Shown here: piece by piece, positions 21,877-34,000 of the stretch
Position numbering within the stretch: position 1 is the stretch's first letter
Layout of the letters: each line of letters opens with the position of its first letter
Source of the DNA: Agapetus fuscipes
Taxonomy: Eukaryota > Arthropoda > Insecta > Trichoptera > Glossosomatidae
NCBI GenBank assembly: GCA_951799405.1
Contig: OX637351.1
Span: 3,876,251 to 3,940,250 of the forward strand
DNA: 64,000 bases
Direction of reading: 5' to 3'
Translations under genes and position numbers: made by a program
Notes under the pieces: model-generated
Told to the model about the DNA's origin: nothing
What the model saw: the letters and a program-made list of their open reading frames with translations, nothing else
Database searches by the model: none

Positions 21877-22490
21877 ATTTCTGAATATTCTGGCTGTATG
21901 AATACCTCAGTATGGAATACTTTTTCAAGTTTTTTTTTTTTTAAGAAATCCTGTGCGGGAGACTCCCTAGACTCTAGAGACTCTAGGAGTCTATGACACT
22001 TGTTGTAGTGCCGCAGAGGTGTACGAGCTTGGTCGTCGCTACAAGGCCCCAATACTCAAGCAAGACCCAGTTGCTGTAAGGCTGGATGGACCTTTCAGTG
22101 ACCGGTCTATGGTAAAGGTTTATGAATTTTTCAACCCAGCGAAGAGCACATTTGGAAATCTAAATGGTATATTTTTGTGCTCCGCCGAGATTCGAATCCA
22201 CAACCTTCCATTTACGAGTCCGAAGTGTTGCCACTGGACTACACATTTTTTATTGACTTCCTACCTTCATTGATTGACGACGCTTTAAACTATGTGAACA
22301 GTCACATAGTTTAGTTATTCAAGAACAAAAATCACTAGGGGTTAGCACATTTTTCCACTTGCAGACTTTTGAATTCCTGAACACGGATGTCAGGGATAAG
22401 TTCAAAATAGGATACGTCTATGATTGACAGCCGCACTGTATGCAAGTTTACACTTAACGCCTATGTGTGTCACCCGCAGTTGAAGGGTTA
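21877..22490 (+). repeat. R560 repeat, copy 2, split by SINE-B
   Basis: Homologous to 10598-11148; the SINE-B at 21930-22242 is absent from the other copy, and the SINE-C of the other copy is absent here (GCACATTTTTCCACTTGC). Confidence 0.75.
21930..22242 (-). mobile_element. SINE-B with alternative 3' tail
   Basis: The head and middle are SINE-B (CCACTGGACTAC, GATTCGAATCC, CCAGCGAAGAGCAC). Beyond GAGCTTGGTCGTCGCTAC the 3' end switches to GTACACCTCTGCGGC, CTAGAGTCTC and GGATTTCTTAAAAAA. The same tail occurs at 47688-48010. Confidence 0.8.
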
Positions 22491-23370
22491 AAAAAAACCC
22501 ACATAAATATGGAAAAATTCCACAAATCGTTTTCTAAAAAACCCTAGATTGCTGCTTCTGATTCTATACAACTAATCTATCGCTTATCGTTCATATCGCT
22601 TACAACGCTTCAGAGTGTCTTGTCAATATTTTTTCTTCTTACTAATAAACAAAACGAACAATTATGCTTTGAGATCAGGGTATCATAAATTTTCTTGACA
22701 GAATCTTGGAACAAAAAAATATGGACATTTACTTGAAAACATGTCTTTTTTTCTGTCCGCAAATTTCAAATATTGGAATTAAATATAACTTATAAATTAG
22801 TAACAAGAAGGTATATATTAAATTTAAATATACATGAGGAATATGCAATAATAGTATGAATGGAATCAAATAAAGAATGGAATAAAATTTTAAATGAAGA
22901 AAAAAAGGAATAAGGTTCTTATTTCAAAAAGTGCCTGTGGAGAAGCGTTTTGCTACTTCTTTGGACGGCGAGACAGAGTTTTTTGTTTTCATAACCATTG
23001 CAATTTTAGATTATTATGTTGTGTTGACTTAAATCTGACTCTTTCTATTAATTTCTATAAAATAAGAATTAGAATTCTACACAATATTTCAAGATATTCT
23101 TTGTATATACAAAAGAGAGCATGGATATTGTCAAAAGTGAGTCTCCATGAGATTTTCTGTTGCTAAAACCCACTGATCAAAATAAAAGAAACATATGGCC
23201 GTTTGGCGTGCCAAATTGCTATCGATCAATATAAAAAACGTACGTCAATTTCTTCACATAGCAACGCACGTGCCATGAAACATGGTAATAGGTATAGAAT
23301 TAAAACAATGGGACATAAGATATCAGGATCATATGTTAAAAGAGGCATAATATAAAAATGCTTTATGTTT
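22491..23370. other. Intergenic, no recognised feature
   Basis: AT-rich; a 90-codon open frame near 22894 lacks recognisable motifs and is not called. Confidence 0.5.
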
Positions 23371-24045
23371 GACAGTTTCATTGAAGGTTGCCTGGAAACT
23401 GATTATAATAAGACCTCGACGTATTAACACTATGTATGCGGGCATTTTCCCGCCAGATGGCGGCGTAGAGTGGGTGTTTTTTGAAATTTTCACCTTTTAA
23501 TTTTTTTGAAATTTTTTGCCATGTTTTTACAAGTTTCCGGCGCCATACCGCTAGGCGCGACGAAATGAGTTTACACGTCTCCCGCACGTTACTATAAAAA
23601 GGTGTATGACGAGTTAACTAGTTTCCCGCAAACGATGTGTTAAGATTATGCCTAAGGGTGTGATCTAAATATAAATCTAAGTTGCAAAGATATGTATCAT
23701 TTGAGATTCATATTAAATGCATTCCCATAAGCAGACACGCATAAATTTTGCGATCACACATGCCCCATGTGGTCGTACAATATAAAAACCCAATCTCAAA
23801 TGAACATAAGCCCTGCAAATCTTGCCGACCTTCCCTGAAACAGGGGTGACATTGGCAAAGTGAACCATTTTTTACAGTACGGGTGGTCAGCCTCATACCA
23901 ACCTATAAGTCAAGGAAAATGTGATCTTTTTGGCAATCTCAACGGTTCTGATTCTATTTTCTTTTATGTTCATCAATGGCCATAGGTTGTGAGCGAGGTC
24001 TTTTTATAATCAGTTTCCAGGCAATTGTCAAAGAGAACTGTAAAA
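23371..24045. mobile_element. MITE with ~31 bp inverted ends, R250 inside
   Basis: TTGCCTGGAAACTGATTATA...GACCTCG (23388-23417) is complementary to 23995-24025 with one mismatch, and weaker pairing extends outward. The interior contains an R250 copy (23671-23917). No coding frame. Confidence 0.65.
23671..23917 (-). repeat. R250 repeat, minus
   Basis: AAATCTAAGTTGCAAAG to CTATAAGTCAAGGAA; subfamily with GTCCACATGCGGCATGTG-like block and TTAAATGCATTCCC. Confidence 0.85.
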
Positions 24046-24417
24046 TAAAAATTGTAGTTATTTCCTTTCAAATTTTCTTTGGCGTATGACGCTGATATCT
24101 TTATGTCATTTTTTTCATTGTATATCTATTACATCTCCTCCTATTCGCATCTCAAGAGGATGGCGACAGACAGAGACAAATCACTCCCCCAGTTCTTGTT
24201 TGCCGTATAGACCAATTTTGTCAAATATGACTTTTTAATGCAGTTAGTTATCTTAAGAACCAAATTCTACACAATCTGAGCTAAGAAAAAACGTAAAACT
24301 CGATAATGTGAGAGTTGTTTTAAATCATTTTTAAATCAATTTCCTGTTTTCATAAGACACATTGGTCCAGTACACATGCAAACATTGCTCATGTAAAATT
24401 AGCTTAATGGTCTATAC

Positions 24418-24835
24418 CAGTGATTCCCAAACTATGGTACGCGTACCACCAGTGGTACGCGACGCTTCTTAAGGTGGTACGCAAGCAGCCATGGCCATAG
24501 GAAATACATAGTAAATAATTAGATAGCAACTGAGCTAAATATTTCCTCTTTTTTCTCAAACATGCACCATCATTTTTTAGACGACAGGCCTGTCCCGCCA
24601 CGATTACAAAAAAATACTAAATCTGGCCGTCCACAATATTATGTTGGACACCCCAGCACTAAGATTATTGTATTTTTTTCTATAATATATAAATAAACAT
24701 AATGTTGTCATTAACAGTAGCAGTTTTTATTACTTTACCATTTTGGATGCTTTTTTAACTGTTGCACTTCAGTGGTACGCCACTGATTTATAATTTCGTG
24801 AGTGGTACGCGAAATTAAAAGTTTGGGAACCACTG
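24418..24835. mobile_element. hAT-type MITE, 418 bp
   Basis: Ends CAGTGATTCCCAAACT / AGTTTGGGAACCACTG, several GGTACGC repeats near both ends, and a perfect 8 bp duplication GTCTATAC (24410-24417, 24836-24843). Typical insect hAT MITE. Confidence 0.9.
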
Positions 24836-24843
24836 GTCTATAC

Positions 24844-25069
24844 GACAAACAAGAACTAAGGCAGCAAAATAGCTGATACAACAAGGCACTGCCTTTAGAA
24901 GATCATGGTGATCTATTATGTTAATTTGTTTAGACTTCAATATTTTTGTACTTAATGCTATATTTAAAGCAATACTTCATATTTGACAATATCCCTGCGC
25001 ACTCTTTCAAACCAGCTCTTCAAAACCAAGAAAACAAAAATAATTTAACACCCATACAACAGGGCTTCT
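24844..25069. other. RabGAP1 3' flank
   Basis: Sequence downstream of the RabGAP1 stop (gene on minus). I found no clear AATAAA on the minus strand here, so the polyadenylation site is unknown. Confidence 0.3.
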
Positions 25070-28000
25070 TCAGACGATGGGTGCATTACTGACACTAGTA
25101 ACATCCTGACTCCGTCTCGCCATGCTCTTTTCCCCGCACATCTTTGAAGTATCACTCCTCGTGTAGTCGGCCATCATGGAGTGCCTTTTCCCCGTTTCCC
25201 GGCTCTGTAAAAGCTTGGGACTGCGGGGATCCGAGTCCCGCCGCTTGGCACCCTCGAATGGAGGCGTCTGATTGGTGAGAGGAAGGCTGTCCTGTCGTCG
25301 GACTGGCTGGTGCGGCATTGAGAAGGACGGGGTGGAGTCGCTTGAACCGAGGTAAGTTTGGAAAGTCGGCCGCGTGTTTTGGGCAGCTTCCTTTATGGAA
25401 CCTTAAAAAAAAGAATGGATAATAAATACAGGAATCCCCGGATTCCACAGAATTTGCCAGGCTGTGAGACTTGTTGGAGTGCCACAAGGGTGTGAGTATT
25501 GGTAAGGTGGCAGATGTCCTGATCCTTTGCAGCAAGTGTGTTAGCTGCGTAGTGTTGTGTTTTAATGCCTTTGTTTCGAAACCCTGAGGAAGCGGCAATT
25601 CCAATTGGTTTTGAATTGAATTGGGGTTTAATAAATTAAAAATACTTTTCGATTACAAAGCCTAAGTGATAAAAAATAGATTACAGACGGTCTACTGTCT
25701 ACCTACCCAAATATCTAAATGGTTAAATTACATTTATTAGAAGCTATTTGTTGACGCTTAATAGCGCCATCGTTCAAAATGTAAAAAAAAATACATTTAG
25801 TATAAGGAAACTGTTGATCTGTAATGCTGGCGGTTAAAGCTGAGGCTTTTAAATTAAAAAAAATATGTGTTGTAGTTTTTTTTTTTTTTTAATTTTTTAC
25901 TGTTTAATTGCTTAGAGTTTATTTGTTTTATATATTTGATTGTATTAATTGCTTGTACTCCTTGACTGATAGGTTGGTATGCGGCTGACCACCCATACTG
26001 TAACAAATGGTTCACTTTGCCAATGTCACCCCTGCTTCAGGGAAGGTCGGCAAGAGTTGCAGGGCTTATGTTCATTTGAGATTGGGTTTTTTATATTGTA
26101 GGTCCACATCACAGAGTATAGGTACTTAGAGAAGCCACTCTATGGCTTAGGGGTAGGTACGTACTTCGAAACCCCCCTTCCTCGCCTTCTTACTTCTCTT
26201 CCATACATTCTGCGTATTGGACTTTGATCTTGTATGCATGTGTGTATAAACACGCGGCACGCGGGTACACTCACACCACTATAATCATATATTATTATCT
26301 GCCATGATATTATTTATTAATATTATTATTATTGCTTTAAGCTGTCAAAATAAAACGCTTATATTTTGCACAATATTTATTTATTCTAGAAAGATTAGTC
26401 ATACAATCACAAAAATACACACTGTAAAGAAAAAAATTAATTAAAAAAACCTCAATGTAAAAAACACAAATGATATGGCAAAAATAAACGTAGGTACACA
26501 ATCAAATAGGCACCTGTCTATTGTCAAGGACACTGGCATTCTGTATCTGTATTTCTTGCAAAAGTTTTGGATCCCTGATGATTGTCCCCTGATGATGGCC
26601 TGAGGACCGGAAATGTTTATAATATGAAATCTATACACTTTAATTTCACTTTCTTCGGCTCATCAGCCGACAGCCTTCAAGGCTCAGGGACACCTGCACC
26701 ACTCTGCCTTGTGCTGCTTCCCTCCATAGTCGCCTCACTCCCAAAACTTCGGCGTCGGCTTCGACGTTCTCTGCCCACCGCATCCTACGTCCCGAGTGGT
26801 CTAACGCCTGAGGGGGCACCATCCAAGACAGTTCTGATGATCCTGGAGTCTTCTGCACGTGCTACGTGTCCGGCCACTGGAGTCTTCTTGATTTCATTAA
26901 TCTCTACACTCTTCAATAATAGTGAAAATACAACAGTTAATTTCAAATACGCTTGACGTTTGTGGCGCCCACAGAGTAGGGTGGCGCCCCGGGCCAAAAT
27001 CCTACACACAGTTCAACCATCATTATAAAATATTTTTTCATCAGTTTTTTTTTAATAAAAAATGAGCAATTTAATAAATACTAAACAAAATAAAGTTTAT
27101 TGGCGCTTAAACTCTTTTTTTACATGAATAACAGTAAATATAAATTATTAATTCAAATTTATTTACGCTCATTCTGATTTCAGTTTAAAAAACGACCTCT
27201 TCCCCTTCCTCCTTACTCATAACCATACATTCCGCGTACCATAGATCGATTACAATATGGCTTCCGAATTATAAAACAGGGTAACCAGTAGCAAAATACT
27301 TGTGAACGGGGTCTGGTCCACATGCAGCATGTCGCACGTTTAATAATAAAGAGAAATAACTCGAAAATTGGGAAAATCGAGATTTTGTAATAAAACGCAA
27401 GAACAATGCGAGAAGAATGCGTAGAATGCGACAGCCGTTCAATTTGGACGAATATGACCGAGATAAAAAATCGGCCGCCTTTTTCATCCCATACAAGTTG
27501 TACTGGGTGTCTGAACTTCAAACGCGTTTTCCCAACATTCATGTTTTTTGAGTTATTGCTCTTTATTATTAAACGTGCGATGTGTAAGCGCGAAATTATG
27601 CATGTCTGCTTGTGGGAATGCATTTAATATGAATCTCAAATGATACATATCTTTGCAGCTTAGATTTAGATTTAGAAACGATAGCCAGTTGGTCTAATCT
27701 AATCTAAGTTGCAAAGATATGTTACATTGGAGATTCACATTACATACATTCCTACAACCAGACACGTACAAGTTCGCGCTTGCACATGCGTCATGTGAAC
27801 CTACAAAATAAAAACCAAATCTCAAATGGACATACACTCTGCAACTCTTGCCGACCTTCCCTGAAACAGGGGTGACATTGGCAAAGTGAACCACTTTTAC
27901 AGCATGAGTGGTCAGCCGCATACCAACCTATAAGTCAAGGAACCAATAATGGTAATCTTACAATATATCAGAGATGGCAGCGTCATTTTTTGACACCCGT

Positions 28001-31000
28001 GGTCGAACAGACTGATGTATATCCGGGCTGAAGTGATATAAAATATGACAAAATGACTTCCGTTTTTGGCCCGATCCGTGAAACGACTGCCTGGAGGATT
28101 ATTGTTTAATTCTTCTGAATCTTTTTAATTCTGCTACATCCAAGTTCGTATTGTGAACTATTTGCGAAAATCCTGTGGTTGTGCTGTGAAGGAAGAATTT
28201 GTTTGAGGAACTTGAGGAAGAATAATTCACGAAGCAAACCCCGTCAAACAAGGAGGATCAGCACATCTGCGGAGCTACCTCGGTGAGTGAGATCCTGCTG
28301 GTTAATTGTTTTCTTTTGGAGCAAATGACGTTGGGTTCACCAGGCTTTCAAAGACCTGGGCTTCATATTAATAAATAACTCATCTTAGTGCTCTCTTATG
28401 TTTTCACCTTGGGATGGCCCACTTGTAGCCGTCCCATACTCCTTCCAGTTCATCTCTTTATTTTGCATTATTTTTTTTGGGATGGTCCATTTGCAGTTGT
28501 TCCATTAAAATATACCCCTTCCAGTGAGGTACTATTTATACATGCCTCACCATTATTTTTGAGGGAGTATGAATAGTACCGCAAGATTGGCTACTGATTG
28601 AATTGTAGGAAAGCAAGTGAACATACCTAGAGTCCGTGACAACCAGGGTGGCCAGGATTGCTTCTGGTTTGCCATGGCCGACTGGTATTCAGCAATGGTG
28701 TTATTAATCTCATGCGTCAACTCCTGGAAAATCATCAAACGATTCCGTGAATTAAAAATGACAGATCAATTAATGTTGAAGCATAAAAATATGATTTGAG
28801 ACGCACTTGATTCTTGCATTGTGCCTCTACGTGGGCCAATTTGACTTGCGCCAGCTCCAATTCAAGTTCTCGTACTCTCTGCTGGGCTGTTATGTCGCCT
28901 TCTGCTTTTGGTTCAGCCAAGACTGCAACACAAGAGACATAATCTCATAGATAATAATATTGCCAATACTTTACTTTACTTTACTTTCTCGGCTCATAAG
29001 CCTTGAAGGCTCAGGGCCTCCCGCACCACAATCCTCGAGGACTCTCTGTCTTGTGCTGCTTCCCTATCTTCCCTATTCCTATTGTGCACTATCCAAGACT
29101 GTTCTGATGATCCTGGAGTCCTCTGCACGTGCTACATGTCCGGCCCATTGCCAATTTCAATTTGAATTTCTCTGCCATCTCTCAAGGGCAGGAAGTCTCA
29201 TCACCACGGTAATTCTTGCCTGCTGAATATCGGTAATATTCCTTTGAAGAACTGTCAATCCAAGATGGCCGCAAGTGAACAGCTAATTAGTATTCAAACA
29301 AATATTACCGATATTCGGTAGGTAAGAATTACCGTGGTGATTAGACTTCCAGCCCAGATCTATACTTGTGAAGACCTTGGTGGTTTGAGCGCAGTCAAGG
29401 GAGAACTGAAGAGGAATGATTTATTTTACAACATAAAGATGAAATTGATTTTCTGATTGAAAGTATTGATGAATTAGATGGACGTTTCATGACATTTTGT
29501 TACTCCTAGGATGCTTTTTGTTCATTACACGTAGAGATCCACCTTCATCTCGTGAGGTCACCAACTGTCCTTGACTCTCAAGACAACTGATGGAAACCAA
29601 TTCCACATACTGGGGCCAGCAAATGCAAATGCACACTCTCCGTAGACTGTTCCAGTCTTCCTTATAGGCTGACTCACAAGAGCTTCTGCTCCGTTTTTTG
29701 CTGACCGGAGTGTGCGATCCCTTTCGGTAAGGGTCGCAATCCTCAGCAATGAGGAATAAGACGAAGAAGAAGATAAAATAAATAAATGCTAAATACCTTC
29801 TTTATTTTCTTCGGAATTCAATTTTGCACTACATGCTGTGCAGGCTGTGATGACTTCCTAAAATTAGAGAAAAGATCATTTGTGAGTAAATTTAAACAAT
29901 CTTACATTCACTTAAAAAGTACAAAAGTAAAAAACTTCTTAGCAATCTCTCATAAAAGTGTAAATTTGCAATGAAGAAATATCATAGAAACAAGTAGTAA
30001 TGGGGGCGATGAAATGTAGAAGAAGTTATATGTATTTTCCCTTAATATTCCAAGTTTCATAATGAAATTCATAGATGGCGCTTTTTAACTGACAAACACA
30101 TACTTGTAGAAGCAAGATGGTTTGTTGTTATACACAGTTTCACATGCAAATTAAATAGATGTCGCTGCTCCACAACACAACTCGTATGCAGAGTGTCACA
30201 TTTAATTTTTCACATTTAAACCCCAACGAGGCTATTCTTAGACATTTTAGTCGTCGGTTGAGCCCACGCTTAGACAAACTAATGGTGCCTGCACTGGAAG
30301 TTTCATCAGCACGGTCATTCTTACCTACCGAATTTTGTAATATTTGTATGAAAACAAATCAGCTGTTCACTTGCGGCCATCTTGGATTGACAGGTCTTCA
30401 TAGAAATGCATCATTAGTTTGTCAAAGCGGGGGCTCAACCGACGACTAAAATGTCTAAGAATGGCCCCGCAAGTGTACACACACTTTCATCACAGTTTTC
30501 ATTAAGGTCATCTTCATCATCACACTTCACCCTGAAGAAGCCCATCGTAGACATGGGCGAAACGTCCGGAAGCTTCAGCTCCCATAGACCACGGCACCAG
30601 ATCCCGGAAAACCTCTCATTAGCCGGCCGTGTAAGCCTAAAACGCTTATTCAACTACATTTTGTTGGAAAACAAAATTGTTTGTTCCTTACCTTTGCTGT
30701 GGTTAGATTTTTATCCAATCTGCTGCAAATGTCCTTGTACTCTTGTATGATGATGGAGTTTCTTGTTGCCTCGCCCATGGCCCTTTCTGACTCCCTTCTT
30801 AGGGTATCTCTCACCTATAATACAACAAAAACCAACTGAAACTATGGCTAATTTTGCTAGTTATGGCCAAGGAAAGTTTAAAAGTGTTTTATACCATAAA
30901 TCTGTCGTTCTTGATTCTTAAATGTTATGGCCTTAGTAAAAGAGTGATAGTGATGAAATCCGGTGTATTTATTATATTTTAATCTAAGTTATAAAGATTA

Positions 31001-34000
31001 AAAATAATATAAAACACAAAAAATTTTTAAAAAGATACATTTTTTTATGTGCTATATTTTTATAGTAGAGTTTTTTACATTTGTTTTTGTGGTGACAATT
31101 TTTAAGTTATTTATATTTTTTAATCTTTATAATTTAGATATAAAATTAATAAACACGCCCAATTTTTTTCATGACTGTCACTCTTTTGCCAAGACCATAA
31201 AGTTGAAGAAACAAAAACAACACATTCACGGTATAAAATGCTCTTAATAAAAGTGAGAGAAATTCAATTGAAAATCATGACATCTTGATTGTAGAACTGA
31301 CCTCTGATAGTTGTGCATGTAAAGTGGCTTTTTCTTGTATTAATTGTTCATTCTGTGACCGTAGACAGTCCATCTCATTACCTAGCTGCTCGCTCTCTTT
31401 CACTTCTGCAAAACAATATACATTAGAAACAATAAACGGCCAAGGTGTGATCCTTGTGGCACACCACACACAAAATATATTTCTTGTACCTTTGGTTAAG
31501 TCTTCGAATTCTTGTTGATATTTATGAAGTCGCTTCACTTTTATTGCACAGGCTTGCTTGATGATTTGCCGGGCAGTTTCTTCGGCCCGGCATTTCTTTG
31601 GAAGGGTAACCCTAAAACAAGCATTGCCAACGGTAAAAAAAAGAATCTACACAACAGTATTTAGCAAGAAATTAAGACTGTATTTCATATTTACCGGAAG
31701 TATTTGAGGATCCCCTCAAAGTCCAAGAGCATAAGGTCCTTTTTGGATCTGGTGAGTAAAGCCAGAGCAACCTGGAAGAGCGTGTCCATCCCTTGAAGGA
31801 GGAAGACGTCGATTATATGGAATACCTATTAAAAGAAACAAAAAAACAGAAACGCACTTTCAATACTTGAAAAAATAATGCAATTCTTAAAAGACAAAAG
31901 AGTTTTTTTGTATCTTTCAATATTATACCTTCATTCAAACTACAAATGCTGCATTTTCAAGTCCCTTTTGTCTTCTGCTGTTGTTGTTGACTTAACAGAA
32001 ATGCAAAATTGAAGTCAGTGAATGGTGAGATGCCACATTTTTTCAATTGTACTCTATGGCGTAGAAGGGTGGACACTAACCCAGTGCCTCGCGAATTAAA
32101 TCACTAGTATTGAAAAGTGAATGTGATTGCACTCACTAGAGGTAGTGGAAATCTTGCTGTGAACAATGTGAGGAACCACTGCGAAGCAAACATGTGAAGT
32201 TCTACTCCCATTGCCGTGAAATGGGCTCGAAGATCCGTCAGCTGTTCTTCCATCAGTCGATGCAGTTGATATAACCTCAGAGTCAGGACTTCGAATCCGG
32301 CTTTGAAGAGTTCTCTCAGGCCGTAACCGTACATGAGCCTGACTAGGACGCAGAACGCTTGCTCCTCGGGCATCTGGAAAAAATTAGTACATTTATCTTT
32401 AAAAATAAAAATGAAATAAAACGGTGTTTCATAAAAAATAATACTTTGTTCTTTGAAGTTTTATTGAAAAAGGATTAACAATGAATTTTCACGGTGTTTA
32501 TTTATTTTTAAGACACCAACAGAACACTGGTTAGTACATTGCATTGAATAAAAAAAATGTGAGCAATATCTTATATATTATTCCAGTGTCCCAATGATAG
32601 ATATCTGCCACATTCATTTAATATTATTAATAAATAAACCATAAAAAATAGAACTATCTAACTTCAACTGACATGCAGTAAAAGTGTTGCCGCCACAAAG
32701 CTGAGTCCCTGGCAGTAGCCGACTTCTGCGTCGTGCACCGCGTACGCCCTGGCGACCCTCAGCAGACTGTCCTGCCCCAGGCCGCCGACCTCCTTGAAGT
32801 ATTCATTGGCGGGGAACGTGCGGGCGATATCACGCTGTATGGCTCCCTCACACGGGCAGTCCTGGAACGTGATCAATAACAATTCAAGCGCTACAAATTA
32901 AAAATATCATACACATCATCAGGTACAATCAATTTATATATATCTAATCTAATCTAGATATGTTACAAGATAAGATATCTAGATATGTTTTCTAAAGATA
33001 TGTTACATTGGGGATTCACATTGTATGCATTCTCACAAGCAGACACATACAAGTTCACCCTTACTGTTATTTGTCTGTACTCTTAGTACGAGTTGCAAAA
33101 CTTGAGAAAAGTAAAGTTTACGAAAATATTAAAGAGTGATTTTTCCCAAAATCTGCCGTTTTTGTTTCTTACACTTTATGGTCTTTGCAAAAGAGTTACA
33201 GTGATGAAGAAAATCAAGTTCAAACAAACAAAAATGGCAGATTTTGGGGAAAACCACTCTTCAAAAAAGTTGGTTTGTAAAGAATTACTCATCTAAGTTT
33301 TATCGTAATCTGTTCAGTGGTTGAGGAGTCCATACGAGACAAATATACATACATCCGTCTGAATTTACATATTAGATTATTTATGTTATTTTATCAAATG
33401 TTGTAAGGGCGAGATGTTTTATGATTGTTGAATAAATGAATACCTCGGTGATGAGCAGCCTGTACTGATCCATCAGCGGGTGATGACTGTCAGCCTCTGC
33501 CAACCGCTGCCAGACCTCCCCTCGCAGGGCCTCTGGGACCCCCAGGCGGACGAGAGAACCAAGCGCGCGGGGTCTGTCACTGCCCCAACTGAAATATTAT
33601 TACATGCATTGAGTAACATAGAGGAGCAGAAACCAACTTACTGCATTGATACATACCATCTACCAGTGGCGAAGGGTGCCATACAAGCCGGTTCCCATCG
33701 GCTTTCCTTTTAAAATAATGTAACAAAGTAGTTAAAATATATAGGCACAAAGTAAAAAAATACATTTAAAACTAAAGAAACAATACATATTTTTTCCCCA
33801 TTGAAACCATGCAGTCTACTTTATTATCATTTTTGCCTCATTTTAAACGGAAAACCGATGGGAATCGGCTTGTATGGCACCCTTCGCCACTGCCATCTAC
33901 CACTTTTATCTCAGTCCTGTCAAACGTTGCAGTTGTGTAGTCATACAAAACATGTTTTTACGTGTAAAATTTTATGTTTTCTTCATTTTGTGTTTTGACA

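Larger units (their letters stand above)
25402..28626 (-). other. RabGAP1 last intron
   Basis: 3.2 kb intron. Besides the R250, LINE and MITE copies listed separately, 27943-28626 shows no recognisable gene; a GGGATGG-rich segment (28410-28500) is unexplained. Confidence 0.6.

Noticed and set aside
25152..25604. 150-codon minus-strand frame
   Set aside because: Different frame from the true last exon of RabGAP1, which continues SRTLGSIK in phase and ends at 25070.
31275..31538. Continuous frame across RabGAP1 intron 16
   Set aside because: Read-through of an 84 bp intron; GT-AG splicing restores the conserved coiled-coil frame.
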